Source: CAYJAZ01 sp964369165
Lineage (GTDB): Bacteria > Desulfobacterota > Desulfovibrionia > Desulfovibrionales > Desulfovibrionaceae
Direction: 5' to 3'
DNA: 19,571 nucleotides
Assembly: GCA_964369165.1 (NCBI GenBank)
Contig: CAYJFE010000054.1
Span: forward strand, 1 to 19,571
The position numbers and the translations under genes are program-made. The notes below the pieces were generated by a model, which ran no database searches, was not told where the DNA came from, and saw nothing but the letters and a program-made list of their open reading frames with translations. The first letter of the stretch is position 1. Each line of letters starts with the position of its first letter. Positions 8,491-15,446 of this stretch are shown in pieces.

Positions 8491-9502
8491 TATTCGTATC
8501 CTCATAAGAATTAATATGAGAAGTATCTTGAAGAGCTATACTTTGCATTATGCCATCAACAGATAGCATAATGCGTGAAGTTACAGGCGTTTCATAGCAT
8601 TTCACATCTCCTGCACCATTAACCACAGCCGACCAAGCCGGCCACACAAGTGTGCTACTTGTTCGGATATAATTTTTATCATTATATTGCCAAATAAGAA
8701 GCTTTTCTTGTGGTGATTTTGGACGGATACGCACAGCTTCTTTTGGCGGAACTCTATCCAAAAACGCCAACATATCAGAAGTTACAGTTTCTTTAATTCC
8801 TGCAACAACTGGAACGTGTGCATTCGGTCCTTGGTGGGCAAGTTGAAACAACACCAAAGCGTCTGCCTTTCTTTCAGGTGAGCGTACAGAATCAGATTCT
8901 AAACGTATCACTAAGGGCACATCTTTCTCAGCAAAAGTAACTACTATTGTTGACGCTCCATAATCTTGCATAGGCATAACATTGAGCAAATTACCTTCTG
9001 GCAGTTCAGGACGCAGAATTTGAAAGAAATTAGAACCGCCATTTGTTACAGACGTAATAGCCCAAGGTTGCCCCGTGACATCGTGAAAAACCAATGATGT
9101 AGCTATATTGGCAGTAGTAAAAACTTTTACAGGTGATAAGCCCGGTTCAAGAGATACACGCACAGTGCGAGAATTTAGACTTGGCGATACTGGCAATAAA
9201 GCTCTTTCCCTTTTATCTGAATATTCCCGATATTCTTGGATTTGTTCATCAGTAAGCGGCATCATCAGATTCAAACTTTCTTCAAAAAGAGCTTGAGCTT
9301 CTAGTTCTTCTTTTGATACGCTGTTTTGCATTTTTGAGTTATCTTGCCCAAGAACGGTTGTACTATCAGAAGCTTGCATTGTCACATGACTTGGGGCTTG
9401 CTCGTTTGAATTTTCTGACGTACTTGCCGCTAAAGCAATTTCACTTCCTGACATAAAAACAAACGCCGCCATCAGACATTGTATGCAGAATGATTTTCCC
9501 AT
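8483..9502 (-). CDS. dotH: DotH/IcmK/TraN, outer-membrane core-complex protein
   Basis: The protein has 339 residues. A signal peptide occupies residues 1-25 (hydrophobic CLMAAFVFMSG, cleavage near ALAA), followed by a low-complexity Ser/Gln/Glu linker and the DotH fold. The characteristic stretch is RALLPVSPSLNSRTVRVSLE, then ATSLVFHDVTGQPWAITSV and RPELPEGNLLNVMPMQDYGA. DotH and its TraN counterpart build the outer-membrane ring together with DotC, DotD and DotG. There is no lipobox at the cleavage site. The ATG at 9502 has AAGGAG 5 bases upstream. The gene overlaps the upstream 41-residue ORF by 31 bases and the dotG start by 8, so the operon begins with tightly coupled genes. DotC and DotD homologues are not in the window and should lie elsewhere in the element. 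Confidence 0.88.
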   Translation of the reverse strand: MGKSFCIQCLMAAFVFMSGSEIALAASTSENSNEQAPSHVTMQASDSTTVLGQDNSKMQNSVSKEELEAQALFEESLNLMMPLTDEQIQEYREYSDKRERALLPVSPSLNSRTVRVSLEPGLSPVKVFTTANIATSLVFHDVTGQPWAITSVTNGGSNFFQILRPELPEGNLLNVMPMQDYGASTIVVTFAEKDVPLVIRLESDSVRSPERKADALVLFQLAHQGPNAHVPVVAGIKETVTSDMLAFLDRVPPKEAVRIRPKSPQEKLLIWQYNDKNYIRTSSTLVWPAWSAVVNGAGDVKCYETPVTSRIMLSVDGIMQSIALQDTSHINSYEDTNNE

Positions 9503-9597
9503 ACCTTCTCCTTGGCTTTTGCAGTTATCAGTTTGCTTCTTTTTGACTTGTTGTGCGTAAGCTCCAATCCTGCATGTTTTTGAGGCAGTTTTTTCAT
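9472..9597 (-). CDS. 41-residue basic peptide at the head of the secretion operon, unknown function
   Basis: A short frame encodes a Lys-rich, hydrophilic peptide starting MKKLPQKHAG and ending ENHSAYNV. There is no membrane segment and no recognisable motif. Support for translation comes from an excellent Shine-Dalgarno, AGGAG at 9606-9610, placed 8 bases before the ATG. A longer frame from an ATG at 9657 exists but has no ribosome site. The gene overlaps dotH by 31 bases in a different frame, so its translation would pass over the dotH ribosome site. It could therefore be a leader peptide controlling dotH, or a small structural or regulatory protein. Neither role is proven. Confidence 0.5.
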   Translation of the reverse strand: MKKLPQKHAGLELTHNKSKRSKLITAKAKEKVWENHSAYNV

Positions 9598-9640
9598 AAA
9601 AAAATCTCCTTTGCTAAATGTTGAAATAAGCCCACATAAA

Positions 9641-9655
9641 GCCCCACAATGAGGC
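9641..9655 (-). promoter_or_regulatory. Small hairpin in the 5' leader of the secretion operon
   Basis: On the minus-strand transcript, GCCUCA (9655-9650) can pair with UGGGGC (9646-9641), including one G-U pair, across a 3-base loop. It sits between the proposed promoter and the ribosome site of the 41-residue ORF. No U-run follows, so it is not a standard terminator. A regulatory role is inference only. Confidence 0.25.
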
Positions 9656-9666
9656 AATACAAAGCT

Positions 9667-9683
9667 TTAACAACTATTAACAA
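9667..9683. repeat. Tandem heptamer TTAACAA, candidate operator
   Basis: Two perfect copies of TTAACAA lie at 9667-9673 and 9677-9683, a 10-base period or about one helical turn. They sit just downstream of the proposed minus-strand -10 box at 9711-9716. A repressor or a dimeric regulator could bind there, but A+T richness makes chance repeats possible. Confidence 0.3.
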
Positions 9684-9710
9684 AGGAGAGTTTTGTCAGG
9701 CAGTGGCAGA

Positions 9711-9716
9711 ATTATA
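9711..9716 (-). promoter_or_regulatory. Candidate -10 box for the secretion operon
   Basis: On the minus strand the hexamer reads TATAAT exactly, about 115 bases upstream of the 41-residue ORF. The best -35 candidate 18 bases further upstream, TTATTC at 9740-9735, is poor. It is the best-placed promoter signal in the divergent gap for the leftward operon. Confidence 0.35.
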
Positions 9717-9839
9717 TAAATTGAGAAAAACTATGAATAAAATTTTTTGATTATTTATTGCTAAATTTAAGATTTGATATGTTATACAAATAATGATAGT
9801 GTAAAATTATAAACTGATACTATGTTCTGCCCACTTAGA

Positions 9840-9845
9840 TATAAT
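9840..9845 (+). promoter_or_regulatory. Candidate -10 box for the defence genes
   Basis: A perfect TATAAT stands 23 bases before the hamA ATG, which would place transcription start about 10 to 17 bases upstream of the start codon. No good -35 is found; weak TGATAC-type hexamers occur near 9815. The very short leader agrees with the lack of a clear Shine-Dalgarno before hamA. Confidence 0.4.
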
Positions 9846-9868
9846 TAGGGTACAATTGATATAGCCTT

Positions 9869-10576
9869 ATGAGTACACACTTTATGCTAAAAATCTTAAA
9901 CCATAGGAAAATTGATAATGATAACCACAGTAAAGTTACTTTCATTCGCTTAGAACCAACTGAGCTAAGTGACAGTATCAAACAAATCATAGTTTCAATT
10001 TCTGATTTATCATGGCTTCACAAGTTTAAGATTAAAGCGTTTTTACATGATAGTTTCCTAGAGTGTGCTAAACCAACTATCGATGATATAGAACATAAGC
10101 TATTAAACTGTATAGAAGATGGCATATCTAGTGATGCAGGTGAATATATAGTGTCCGAACTGTCTAGACAGGCAATTCTGCAGCGACTAAAATACTCTTG
10201 CCCACCCATAGCAGAAATACATTTAAAACAAAAATCAGGAAATCCGGGGTTTGATTTTCATGCCGAAAACCTATGCAACACCATCCTCTTCGGAGAAGCA
10301 AAGTATAAGTCGAAAGAAAATGCATATGGAGTTGCGCTAACACAAGTTTTAGACTTTATCAAAGATAAAAAAGATATTAAAGACTTGAAGGAGCTTTCTC
10401 ATTTTTTTAGTGAACAAGCTATCGTAAGTGCTAACAAAGGAGAAAAAGGTTATGCAATCGCATTTTCAGCAAAAACTATTTCAACGGAAAAATTAATAGA
10501 AAATATTATAAATAATGAGAAATATAAAGAATTGCGTTCTTACCATGAAATAATTCTTGTGGCGGTCAATATATGA
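9869..10576 (+). CDS. hamA: HamA, nuclease subunit of a Hachiman anti-phage system (DUF1837 type)
   Basis: The 235-residue protein carries a PD-(D/E)XK-like nuclease core: GNPGFDFHAENL (about 124-134, D129) followed by LFGEAKYKSKENAYG (about 140-154, E143 and K145) and ALTQVLDFI with Q159, plus an earlier conserved-looking SELSRQAIL helix (E97). In Hachiman, HamA is the nuclease held inactive by the HamB helicase until HamB senses damaged or altered DNA; it then degrades DNA and blocks phage growth. The gene's 3' end overlaps hamB by 4 bases (ATGA), the expected operon form. The start at 9869 has no clear ribosome site, and ATG 9884 is an alternative that would remove five residues. This is the first gene of the rightward operon. 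Confidence 0.82.
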   Translation: MSTHFMLKILNHRKIDNDNHSKVTFIRLEPTELSDSIKQIIVSISDLSWLHKFKIKAFLHDSFLECAKPTIDDIEHKLLNCIEDGISSDAGEYIVSELSRQAILQRLKYSCPPIAEIHLKQKSGNPGFDFHAENLCNTILFGEAKYKSKENAYGVALTQVLDFIKDKKDIKDLKELSHFFSEQAIVSANKGEKGYAIAFSAKTISTEKLIENIINNEKYKELRSYHEIILVAVNI

Positions 10577-12855
10577 ATAACTTAATTTCTAAAATTATTA
10601 GCGGAAACAACTTAGAAGAAGCATATTCATTTTCTATCCAGAAGCTTTTTAGTGAAGGACCGACCTCAGTAACAGTTCTTGAGATTCTTTCATACTTAGC
10701 AAAATACCAAGATGATTTTTTTTCATCAAAAGAACATGAAGTTCTAAACTTGATGGGGCTATTTTATAAAGATACTCAAGCCTTAACCCTTAAGGAAGCT
10801 ATTTTTAAACATTTTGGCGAAGCTATTAGAGAAAAATATAACTGTTCTTATACACTAGTTCAATCTGATATTGCTGAAAGTATTAAAACTTATCATAATT
10901 TTAGCTTTTCAGCTCCTACAAGCACAGGTAAATCTTTTGTATTTAATAATCTAATCACAAATTCTCAAAAAGACATCATAATCATAGTTCCTTCAAGAGC
11001 TCTGATTAATGAATACTTTACAAAACTTTATCAAGCTATTCCTGACAAACAAGTAAACATTCTTACATCGGTGAGTGTAATTAACACCAAACATGCAAGC
11101 AGAAATATTTTTGTGCTTACCCCAGAAAGAACTAAAGAAATTTTCCAATATAAGCAAGATTTCAATATAGAATATTTCTTATTTGATGAAGCCCAGCTTA
11201 GTGATGAAGCTTCATTTCGGGGTTTGTTTTTTGATAGTATAGTGAGGCGCGTGCAAAGACATTTTTCAAATGCAAAGTGTGTTTTTGCTCATCCCTTTGT
11301 TGAAAATCCAGATGCGCAATTAATAAAAAATAATTTCAGTATTACTAATTCAAGCTCTTTCACCTATACGGAAAGAAATATTGGGCAGATGTTTTTTACT
11401 CATAAGGACGATAAGTTTTACCATTTTGGCATTAATAAAGCAATTATGGGGAACAATAAATTTGAAACAAATGAAGACCCAATATATGATTGCATTCGAA
11501 ATAATGGAAGTGTCTTAATTTATACTCCGAAAACAAGTATTTACAAAAGAAGTGTTTTTGCAGATTTTAAAAAATATATTGATTTATGCGAAGAAATAAC
11601 TGATGAAGCTTCGTTAGCTCTTATCGACCAACTTCGAGAATTAATAGGTGCATCAACTTCTAGTAAAGAATTTTACTACTCGAAAATGATTGAAATGCTA
11701 AAAAAAGGCATTGTTATACACCATGGTTCATTACCATTGCAAGTAAGACTACTTTTAGAGGAATTTACTCAAAAGAACTATTGTAAAATATGCTTTGCTA
11801 CGTCTACTCTTGAGCAAGGTATAAATATGCCGTTTGATATTGTTTATTTAAATCAATTTAAAAACAGTAAACCACTATCTGTCAAAAATTTAATTGGCAG
11901 AGCAGGACGTTCTTCAACAAACAGTAAATTCGACTTTGGTACTGTTATTGTAAAAGGGAATGTGTTTACAAAGTTACGAAATATCATGTCAAGCACTGAG
12001 CGATTAAAAATTGTTTCCCAGCTAGATGAAAAAGAACCAGATGACGATAACTTTGAATTTAAAGAATCTATTAGAAATAATGATTTTTCAGATGAATACA
12101 ACCTACCCAACAAAGAAGTAGCAAGATTATCTAGTACTAACTTAGATGAAGTTATCAAAAAAATTCTATCATATGTGTTTAAACAAAGTAGAAGTGGTGC
12201 TATTGATATTGTGGTTCAAAATTTAACCATCTTATATAAACATTATTTAAATAGGGAATTATCAGAAGGTGAAGAAAATGTGTTAAAAGAAGCTTTCCAC
12301 TTATTTTTGTTACGATTACAAGGAAAAACCTTTCAAGCAATTTGTAGATATCGATATCAGCACACCGTTAAAGCAAAAACTCAAGAAGAATACCGAAAAA
12401 ACAACGAATCTTCAAGAATTGAATTTTTACAAGCTAGTTTTATACAAGAATGTTGTGATATTCCTAAAAAAACTCTCTGTAAATTTTCACTTTTTGAAGT
12501 AGGAACAAAGGTATATGATGTAGACTATGACCGTATTGTTTGCGATACCTATGACTATTTTGACAAGTTAATCAACTTTAGGCTAAGCGATGTTTTTTAT
12601 GCAATTTTCAAGCAATATTCAGAAAGAAATAAAGACCTAACGGCAATGAAATTGGCTATGCATTTCAAATATGGCACTGATAATGAAAGAAATATTCTGC
12701 TTTTAAAGTATGGACTATCAAATGAAGAAATTGAAGAGTTTTCTGACTACATTGAAAGCGTAACAACTGAAGAACTAACTGTGAAACCAGAAATTTTAGA
12801 AAAAATACCCGACGCAAAACTTACATACATAAAAAGATTTATTCATAATGTCTAA
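10573..12855 (+). CDS. hamB: HamB, SF2 (DEAD/DEAH-like) helicase of the Hachiman system
   Basis: This 760-residue helicase has the SF2 motifs in order: motif I APTSTGKS (114-121), Ia VPSRALINE (139-147), Ib LTPER (182-186), motif II FDEAQ (204-208, a DEAQ variant of DEAH), a degenerate motif III near FAHP (238-241), a helicase-C domain with HHGSLP (383-388), motif V FATSTLEQGINMP (408-420) and motif VI IGRAGRSS (441-448). The last 300 residues are helical and unassigned; in HamB this part helps bind HamA and DNA. The motif V/VI form is Ski2/Hel308-like. It is compact for HamB, as many homologues are longer. It is coupled to hamA by a 4-base overlap and is followed after 20 bases by the TIR gene. 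Confidence 0.85.
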   Translation: MNNLISKIISGNNLEEAYSFSIQKLFSEGPTSVTVLEILSYLAKYQDDFFSSKEHEVLNLMGLFYKDTQALTLKEAIFKHFGEAIREKYNCSYTLVQSDIAESIKTYHNFSFSAPTSTGKSFVFNNLITNSQKDIIIIVPSRALINEYFTKLYQAIPDKQVNILTSVSVINTKHASRNIFVLTPERTKEIFQYKQDFNIEYFLFDEAQLSDEASFRGLFFDSIVRRVQRHFSNAKCVFAHPFVENPDAQLIKNNFSITNSSSFTYTERNIGQMFFTHKDDKFYHFGINKAIMGNNKFETNEDPIYDCIRNNGSVLIYTPKTSIYKRSVFADFKKYIDLCEEITDEASLALIDQLRELIGASTSSKEFYYSKMIEMLKKGIVIHHGSLPLQVRLLLEEFTQKNYCKICFATSTLEQGINMPFDIVYLNQFKNSKPLSVKNLIGRAGRSSTNSKFDFGTVIVKGNVFTKLRNIMSSTERLKIVSQLDEKEPDDDNFEFKESIRNNDFSDEYNLPNKEVARLSSTNLDEVIKKILSYVFKQSRSGAIDIVVQNLTILYKHYLNRELSEGEENVLKEAFHLFLLRLQGKTFQAICRYRYQHTVKAKTQEEYRKNNESSRIEFLQASFIQECCDIPKKTLCKFSLFEVGTKVYDVDYDRIVCDTYDYFDKLINFRLSDVFYAIFKQYSERNKDLTAMKLAMHFKYGTDNERNILLLKYGLSNEEIEEFSDYIESVTTEELTVKPEILEKIPDAKLTYIKRFIHNV

Positions 12856-12875
12856 ATCTGAAATCTGGAGGATAT

Positions 12876-14063
12876 ATGTCTGGTTATACAAAACGTAAAT
12901 GTCAAAATGATTTTAGACAAGCTATTATCGATATGAATAAGTATATAAAAACAATCATGCCTATTCTTCCATATGAATATAATCTCGAGGTAATCAAAGG
13001 TTTACTGGAAAAATATTATCCTCATGAAATGAAAGCTTTATCTGTCCAATACAAATATTATCAGACTAAAGAAAAATCTTTGGTTAAACACAAAAAGTCT
13101 CGTTATAGTCTTTTTTTAGATGTTGAAGGTATAATACTTAGTTCTGCGGTTTATAAAACTATTATGAGTGAGAAATATATTAGCAATCATAAAACTACGT
13201 TCAGTAAAGAAAGCACGGACATAGAAACTAAGAAACTATCTTCCAAGCGAGAAGCAAAAATAAAAAAAATCGATGACAAGATACAACGGTCATTACAAAA
13301 AACCCAACAAGTTGAGCCTGAATTTCTAGATGCATTAATGGGGCTTTACGACAGAAAGCAAACAACTCAAAAGGATAAAGTCTATATTCTAAATGAGTTG
13401 CAAAAATATTATAACGACAAAGTGCTAAAGTTTTTTAGTAAAAAAATCGATACAGAATATAATATACAACTAAGAGAAATGGCTTTTCATTATTACCAAT
13501 CAGTAGGTTTTCGCCCTGTTCTGAGAAAACAAAAACACATGCGTGTGCCAAGTAAAAATCGTAACAGAAAAGCATTTCTGAAGAACGATTATGCTCATCA
13601 ACGTTTTGATATTCTGGGAACTCCAGAAGAACTGGAATACAGAATTGAAAATAGCAAAGAACAAGTCCTAAAGCATTATGACTTTTTTATTTCACATAGC
13701 AGCTCTGACCAGAAAGAAGTACAAGCACTCATTGAAAACTTGAACAAAAATAGAAAAAATGTATACTGTGACTGGATAAATGATAATGATTATCTAAAAC
13801 GAGTCTTAGTTGGAGATGCAACTCTCAATATCATCAAAAATAGAATGAAACAATCAAAACAGCTATTATTTGTTTTATCAAAAAATTCATTATCATCGAT
13901 ATGGTGTAAATATGAATTAAACGAATTCAAAAACCAAGAAAAGGAAATTTTATATATTACAGTTGAAGATATACAAAATAAAATTTTCAACTATGTTCCA
14001 TACAGTAGTGAATGGTTTATAGACCAATACTATGAACAGCTTCCTTTATTCAAAACAAACTAA
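12876..14063 (+). CDS. TIR-domain protein with a long unassigned N-terminal region
   Basis: The 395-residue protein has a C-terminal TIR domain: beta-A motif YDFFISHSSSD (268-278), CDWIND (298-303), and SSIWCKYELNEF with E347 at the position of the catalytic glutamate of NAD-cleaving TIR enzymes. Residues 1-265 are Lys/Tyr-rich and mostly helical, with a basic segment near 216-233 (LRKQKHMRVPSKNRNRK). I recognise no domain there; it may sense phage or bind nucleic acid. TIR domains in bacterial immunity degrade NAD+ or make cyclic ADP-ribose signals. GGAGG stands 4 bases before the ATG. The gene is 20 bases after hamB and 13 before the membrane-protein gene, so cotranscription is likely. It resembles a broad family of bacterial TIR proteins, but no named defence system can be assigned. 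Confidence 0.85.
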   Translation: MSGYTKRKCQNDFRQAIIDMNKYIKTIMPILPYEYNLEVIKGLLEKYYPHEMKALSVQYKYYQTKEKSLVKHKKSRYSLFLDVEGIILSSAVYKTIMSEKYISNHKTTFSKESTDIETKKLSSKREAKIKKIDDKIQRSLQKTQQVEPEFLDALMGLYDRKQTTQKDKVYILNELQKYYNDKVLKFFSKKIDTEYNIQLREMAFHYYQSVGFRPVLRKQKHMRVPSKNRNRKAFLKNDYAHQRFDILGTPEELEYRIENSKEQVLKHYDFFISHSSSDQKEVQALIENLNKNRKNVYCDWINDNDYLKRVLVGDATLNIIKNRMKQSKQLLFVLSKNSLSSIWCKYELNEFKNQEKEILYITVEDIQNKIFNYVPYSSEWFIDQYYEQLPLFKTN

Positions 14064-14076
14064 AAAGGAATTTTGC

Positions 14077-14478
14077 ATGTCCGAGAAAAAAATTACACAC
14101 TTAGAAATAATACAAACCGTCATCAATCGAATGGCGACTAATTCATTTTATCTTAAGGGGTGGAGTGTAACATTATTAGCAGGCATCTTTGCCCTATCGG
14201 GAAAAGATAATGATAAATCATTTTTCATTATTGCTTATATCCCTCTTATTACGTTTTGGTGTCTTGATGCATATTACCTCTTTCAAGAACGCCTTTATAG
14301 AGAACTATATAACGCTGTTAGAATAAAAGAAGAAGAAAGTATTGATTTTTCAATGAATACTTCTTCGATTGAAGTAAATGAAAAAATATCTTTCTATAAC
14401 TGCTTTTGGTCTAAAACTGAAATATCTTTTTATTTACCTTTAATTATTATATCCATTCTAGTTATTCTTGCAATATAG
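14077..14478 (+). CDS. Small membrane protein between two TIR genes, candidate effector or anchor
   Basis: The protein has 133 residues and about three membrane helices: 26-42 (LKGWSVTLLAGIFALSG), 48-68 and 116-133 at the very C-terminus. Between helices 2 and 3 lies an acidic cytoplasmic-type loop (AVRIKEEESID). The conserved-looking N-terminal helix THLEIIQTVINRMA leads into KGWSVT. I recall similar small proteins beside bacterial TIR genes, but I cannot name a family; a distant link to the SLATT two-helix effectors is possible. The chosen ATG at 14077 has AAGGA 7 bases upstream. An upstream ATG at 14032 lies inside the TIR gene and lacks a ribosome site. Its place between two TIR genes suggests that it is the pore or membrane partner of their signal. 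Confidence 0.7.
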   Translation: MSEKKITHLEIIQTVINRMATNSFYLKGWSVTLLAGIFALSGKDNDKSFFIIAYIPLITFWCLDAYYLFQERLYRELYNAVRIKEEESIDFSMNTSSIEVNEKISFYNCFWSKTEISFYLPLIIISILVILAI

Positions 14479-14500
14479 TCACTAGAAAAAGGTAAATACA

Positions 14501-15352
14501 ATGTTTAAAAAATTTAAAATTAATCTTGACGAATCTGACTATAAAAGAATCGAACACTATAGCTCCATTGGAAGAAAAGAATATGAAAAGGTTGAGCGAT
14601 TATTTGAGGAAAAGTTAGAGAACTTTTATAGAGCGGAAAATAATGATATTCTTGACGGTAGTAAATTGCAAGAACACTTTTTTCCTGTTTTAAAAAACTA
14701 TGATGTTTTTTTATCTCATTCACATGATGACATAGATAACGCAAAAGCATTAGCAGGTTTTTTATATCAAAAAATGAAAATTCGAACTTTTATTGACTCT
14801 AATTTATGGTACTATGCAAATAACTTATTGAAACTAATTGATGAAAAATATTGTTATAATGAATATGGTGAAACTTACAATTATAACCTGCGTAACTTTT
14901 CAACTGCTCATATTCATATGATACTTAGTAATGCTCTTACGAACATGATTGATGAATGTGAATGCCTTCTTTTTCTTAACAGCCCAAACTCAAACGAAAA
15001 ATATAATGATTTTACTGAAAATAGAACGAGGTCGCCTTGGATTTATCATGAAGTCAATACCGTAGACATAATACGAAAAAACATACCTGAACGCCATCAA
15101 AGAAAAAAACTTGTGGAAGATAATGACCTTATAGCGAGTACTGAAAGTTTTTCACAAAAAAGAATTGATGTTTCGTATAATATTCATAAACAGCTAAGTA
15201 AGTTTGACAATATTTCATTAGATGAATTGAGGTACATAGCAAATCAAGCAAAGAGTGATAAATTTGAATATCTTGATGAAATTTATAATATAAATACAAG
15301 TAAATCATATCGAGATCGATATCATGGAGGCTTTATAAGTAATGTAAGGTGA
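14501..15352 (+). CDS. Divergent TIR-like protein with an insertion and a C-terminal extension
   Basis: The protein has 283 residues: an acidic N-terminal helix region (1-60), then a TIR-like core starting YDVFLSHSHDD (67-77), KIRTFIDSNLWYY (93-105), a roughly 40-residue insertion with NFSTAHIHMIL, ECECLLFLN (152-160) and SPWIYHEVNTV (178-188), whose E184 sits where the TIR catalytic glutamate is expected. Residues 195-283 form a charged helical tail. The spacing between FIDS and the glutamate is longer than in the first TIR protein, so the fold is a divergent TIR or TIR-like (DUF1863-type) domain and may act as sensor or second enzyme. AAAGG lies 8 bases before the ATG. It is 22 bases after the membrane-protein gene and closes the three-gene cassette. 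Confidence 0.75.
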   Translation: MFKKFKINLDESDYKRIEHYSSIGRKEYEKVERLFEEKLENFYRAENNDILDGSKLQEHFFPVLKNYDVFLSHSHDDIDNAKALAGFLYQKMKIRTFIDSNLWYYANNLLKLIDEKYCYNEYGETYNYNLRNFSTAHIHMILSNALTNMIDECECLLFLNSPNSNEKYNDFTENRTRSPWIYHEVNTVDIIRKNIPERHQRKKLVEDNDLIASTESFSQKRIDVSYNIHKQLSKFDNISLDELRYIANQAKSDKFEYLDEIYNINTSKSYRDRYHGGFISNVR

Positions 15353-15446
15353 TTTATAAATGTTTTTAGTCTAAATATTATAAACAAAAAAATTATTTTA
15401 GAAAACAAGATACTATTCTTACATAACAAACTTTTGGAATACAGCC
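15353..15446 (+). promoter_or_regulatory. 94-base A+T-rich gap before the Gabija-like pair, possible internal promoter
   Basis: This is the only gap above 25 bases among the seven rightward genes. It contains -10-like hexamers TATTAT (15376-15381) and TACTAT (15411-15416), without well-spaced -35 boxes. No hairpin terminator is visible. It may allow separate expression of the last two genes. Confidence 0.25.

Noticed and set aside
8488..8505. Earlier ATG at 8505 for dotG
   Set aside because: No ribosome site precedes it, whereas GAGGA lies 8 bases before the ATG at 8490.
14032..14076. Earlier ATG for the small membrane protein, giving 148 residues
   Set aside because: It lies inside the end of the upstream TIR gene without a ribosome site; AAGGA is correctly placed for 14077.
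12876..15352. Thoeris (ThsA-ThsB)
   Set aside because: TIR proteins are present, but no ThsA-like SIR2/STALD or membrane-STALD protein is found; the 133-residue protein is too small and lacks such a domain.
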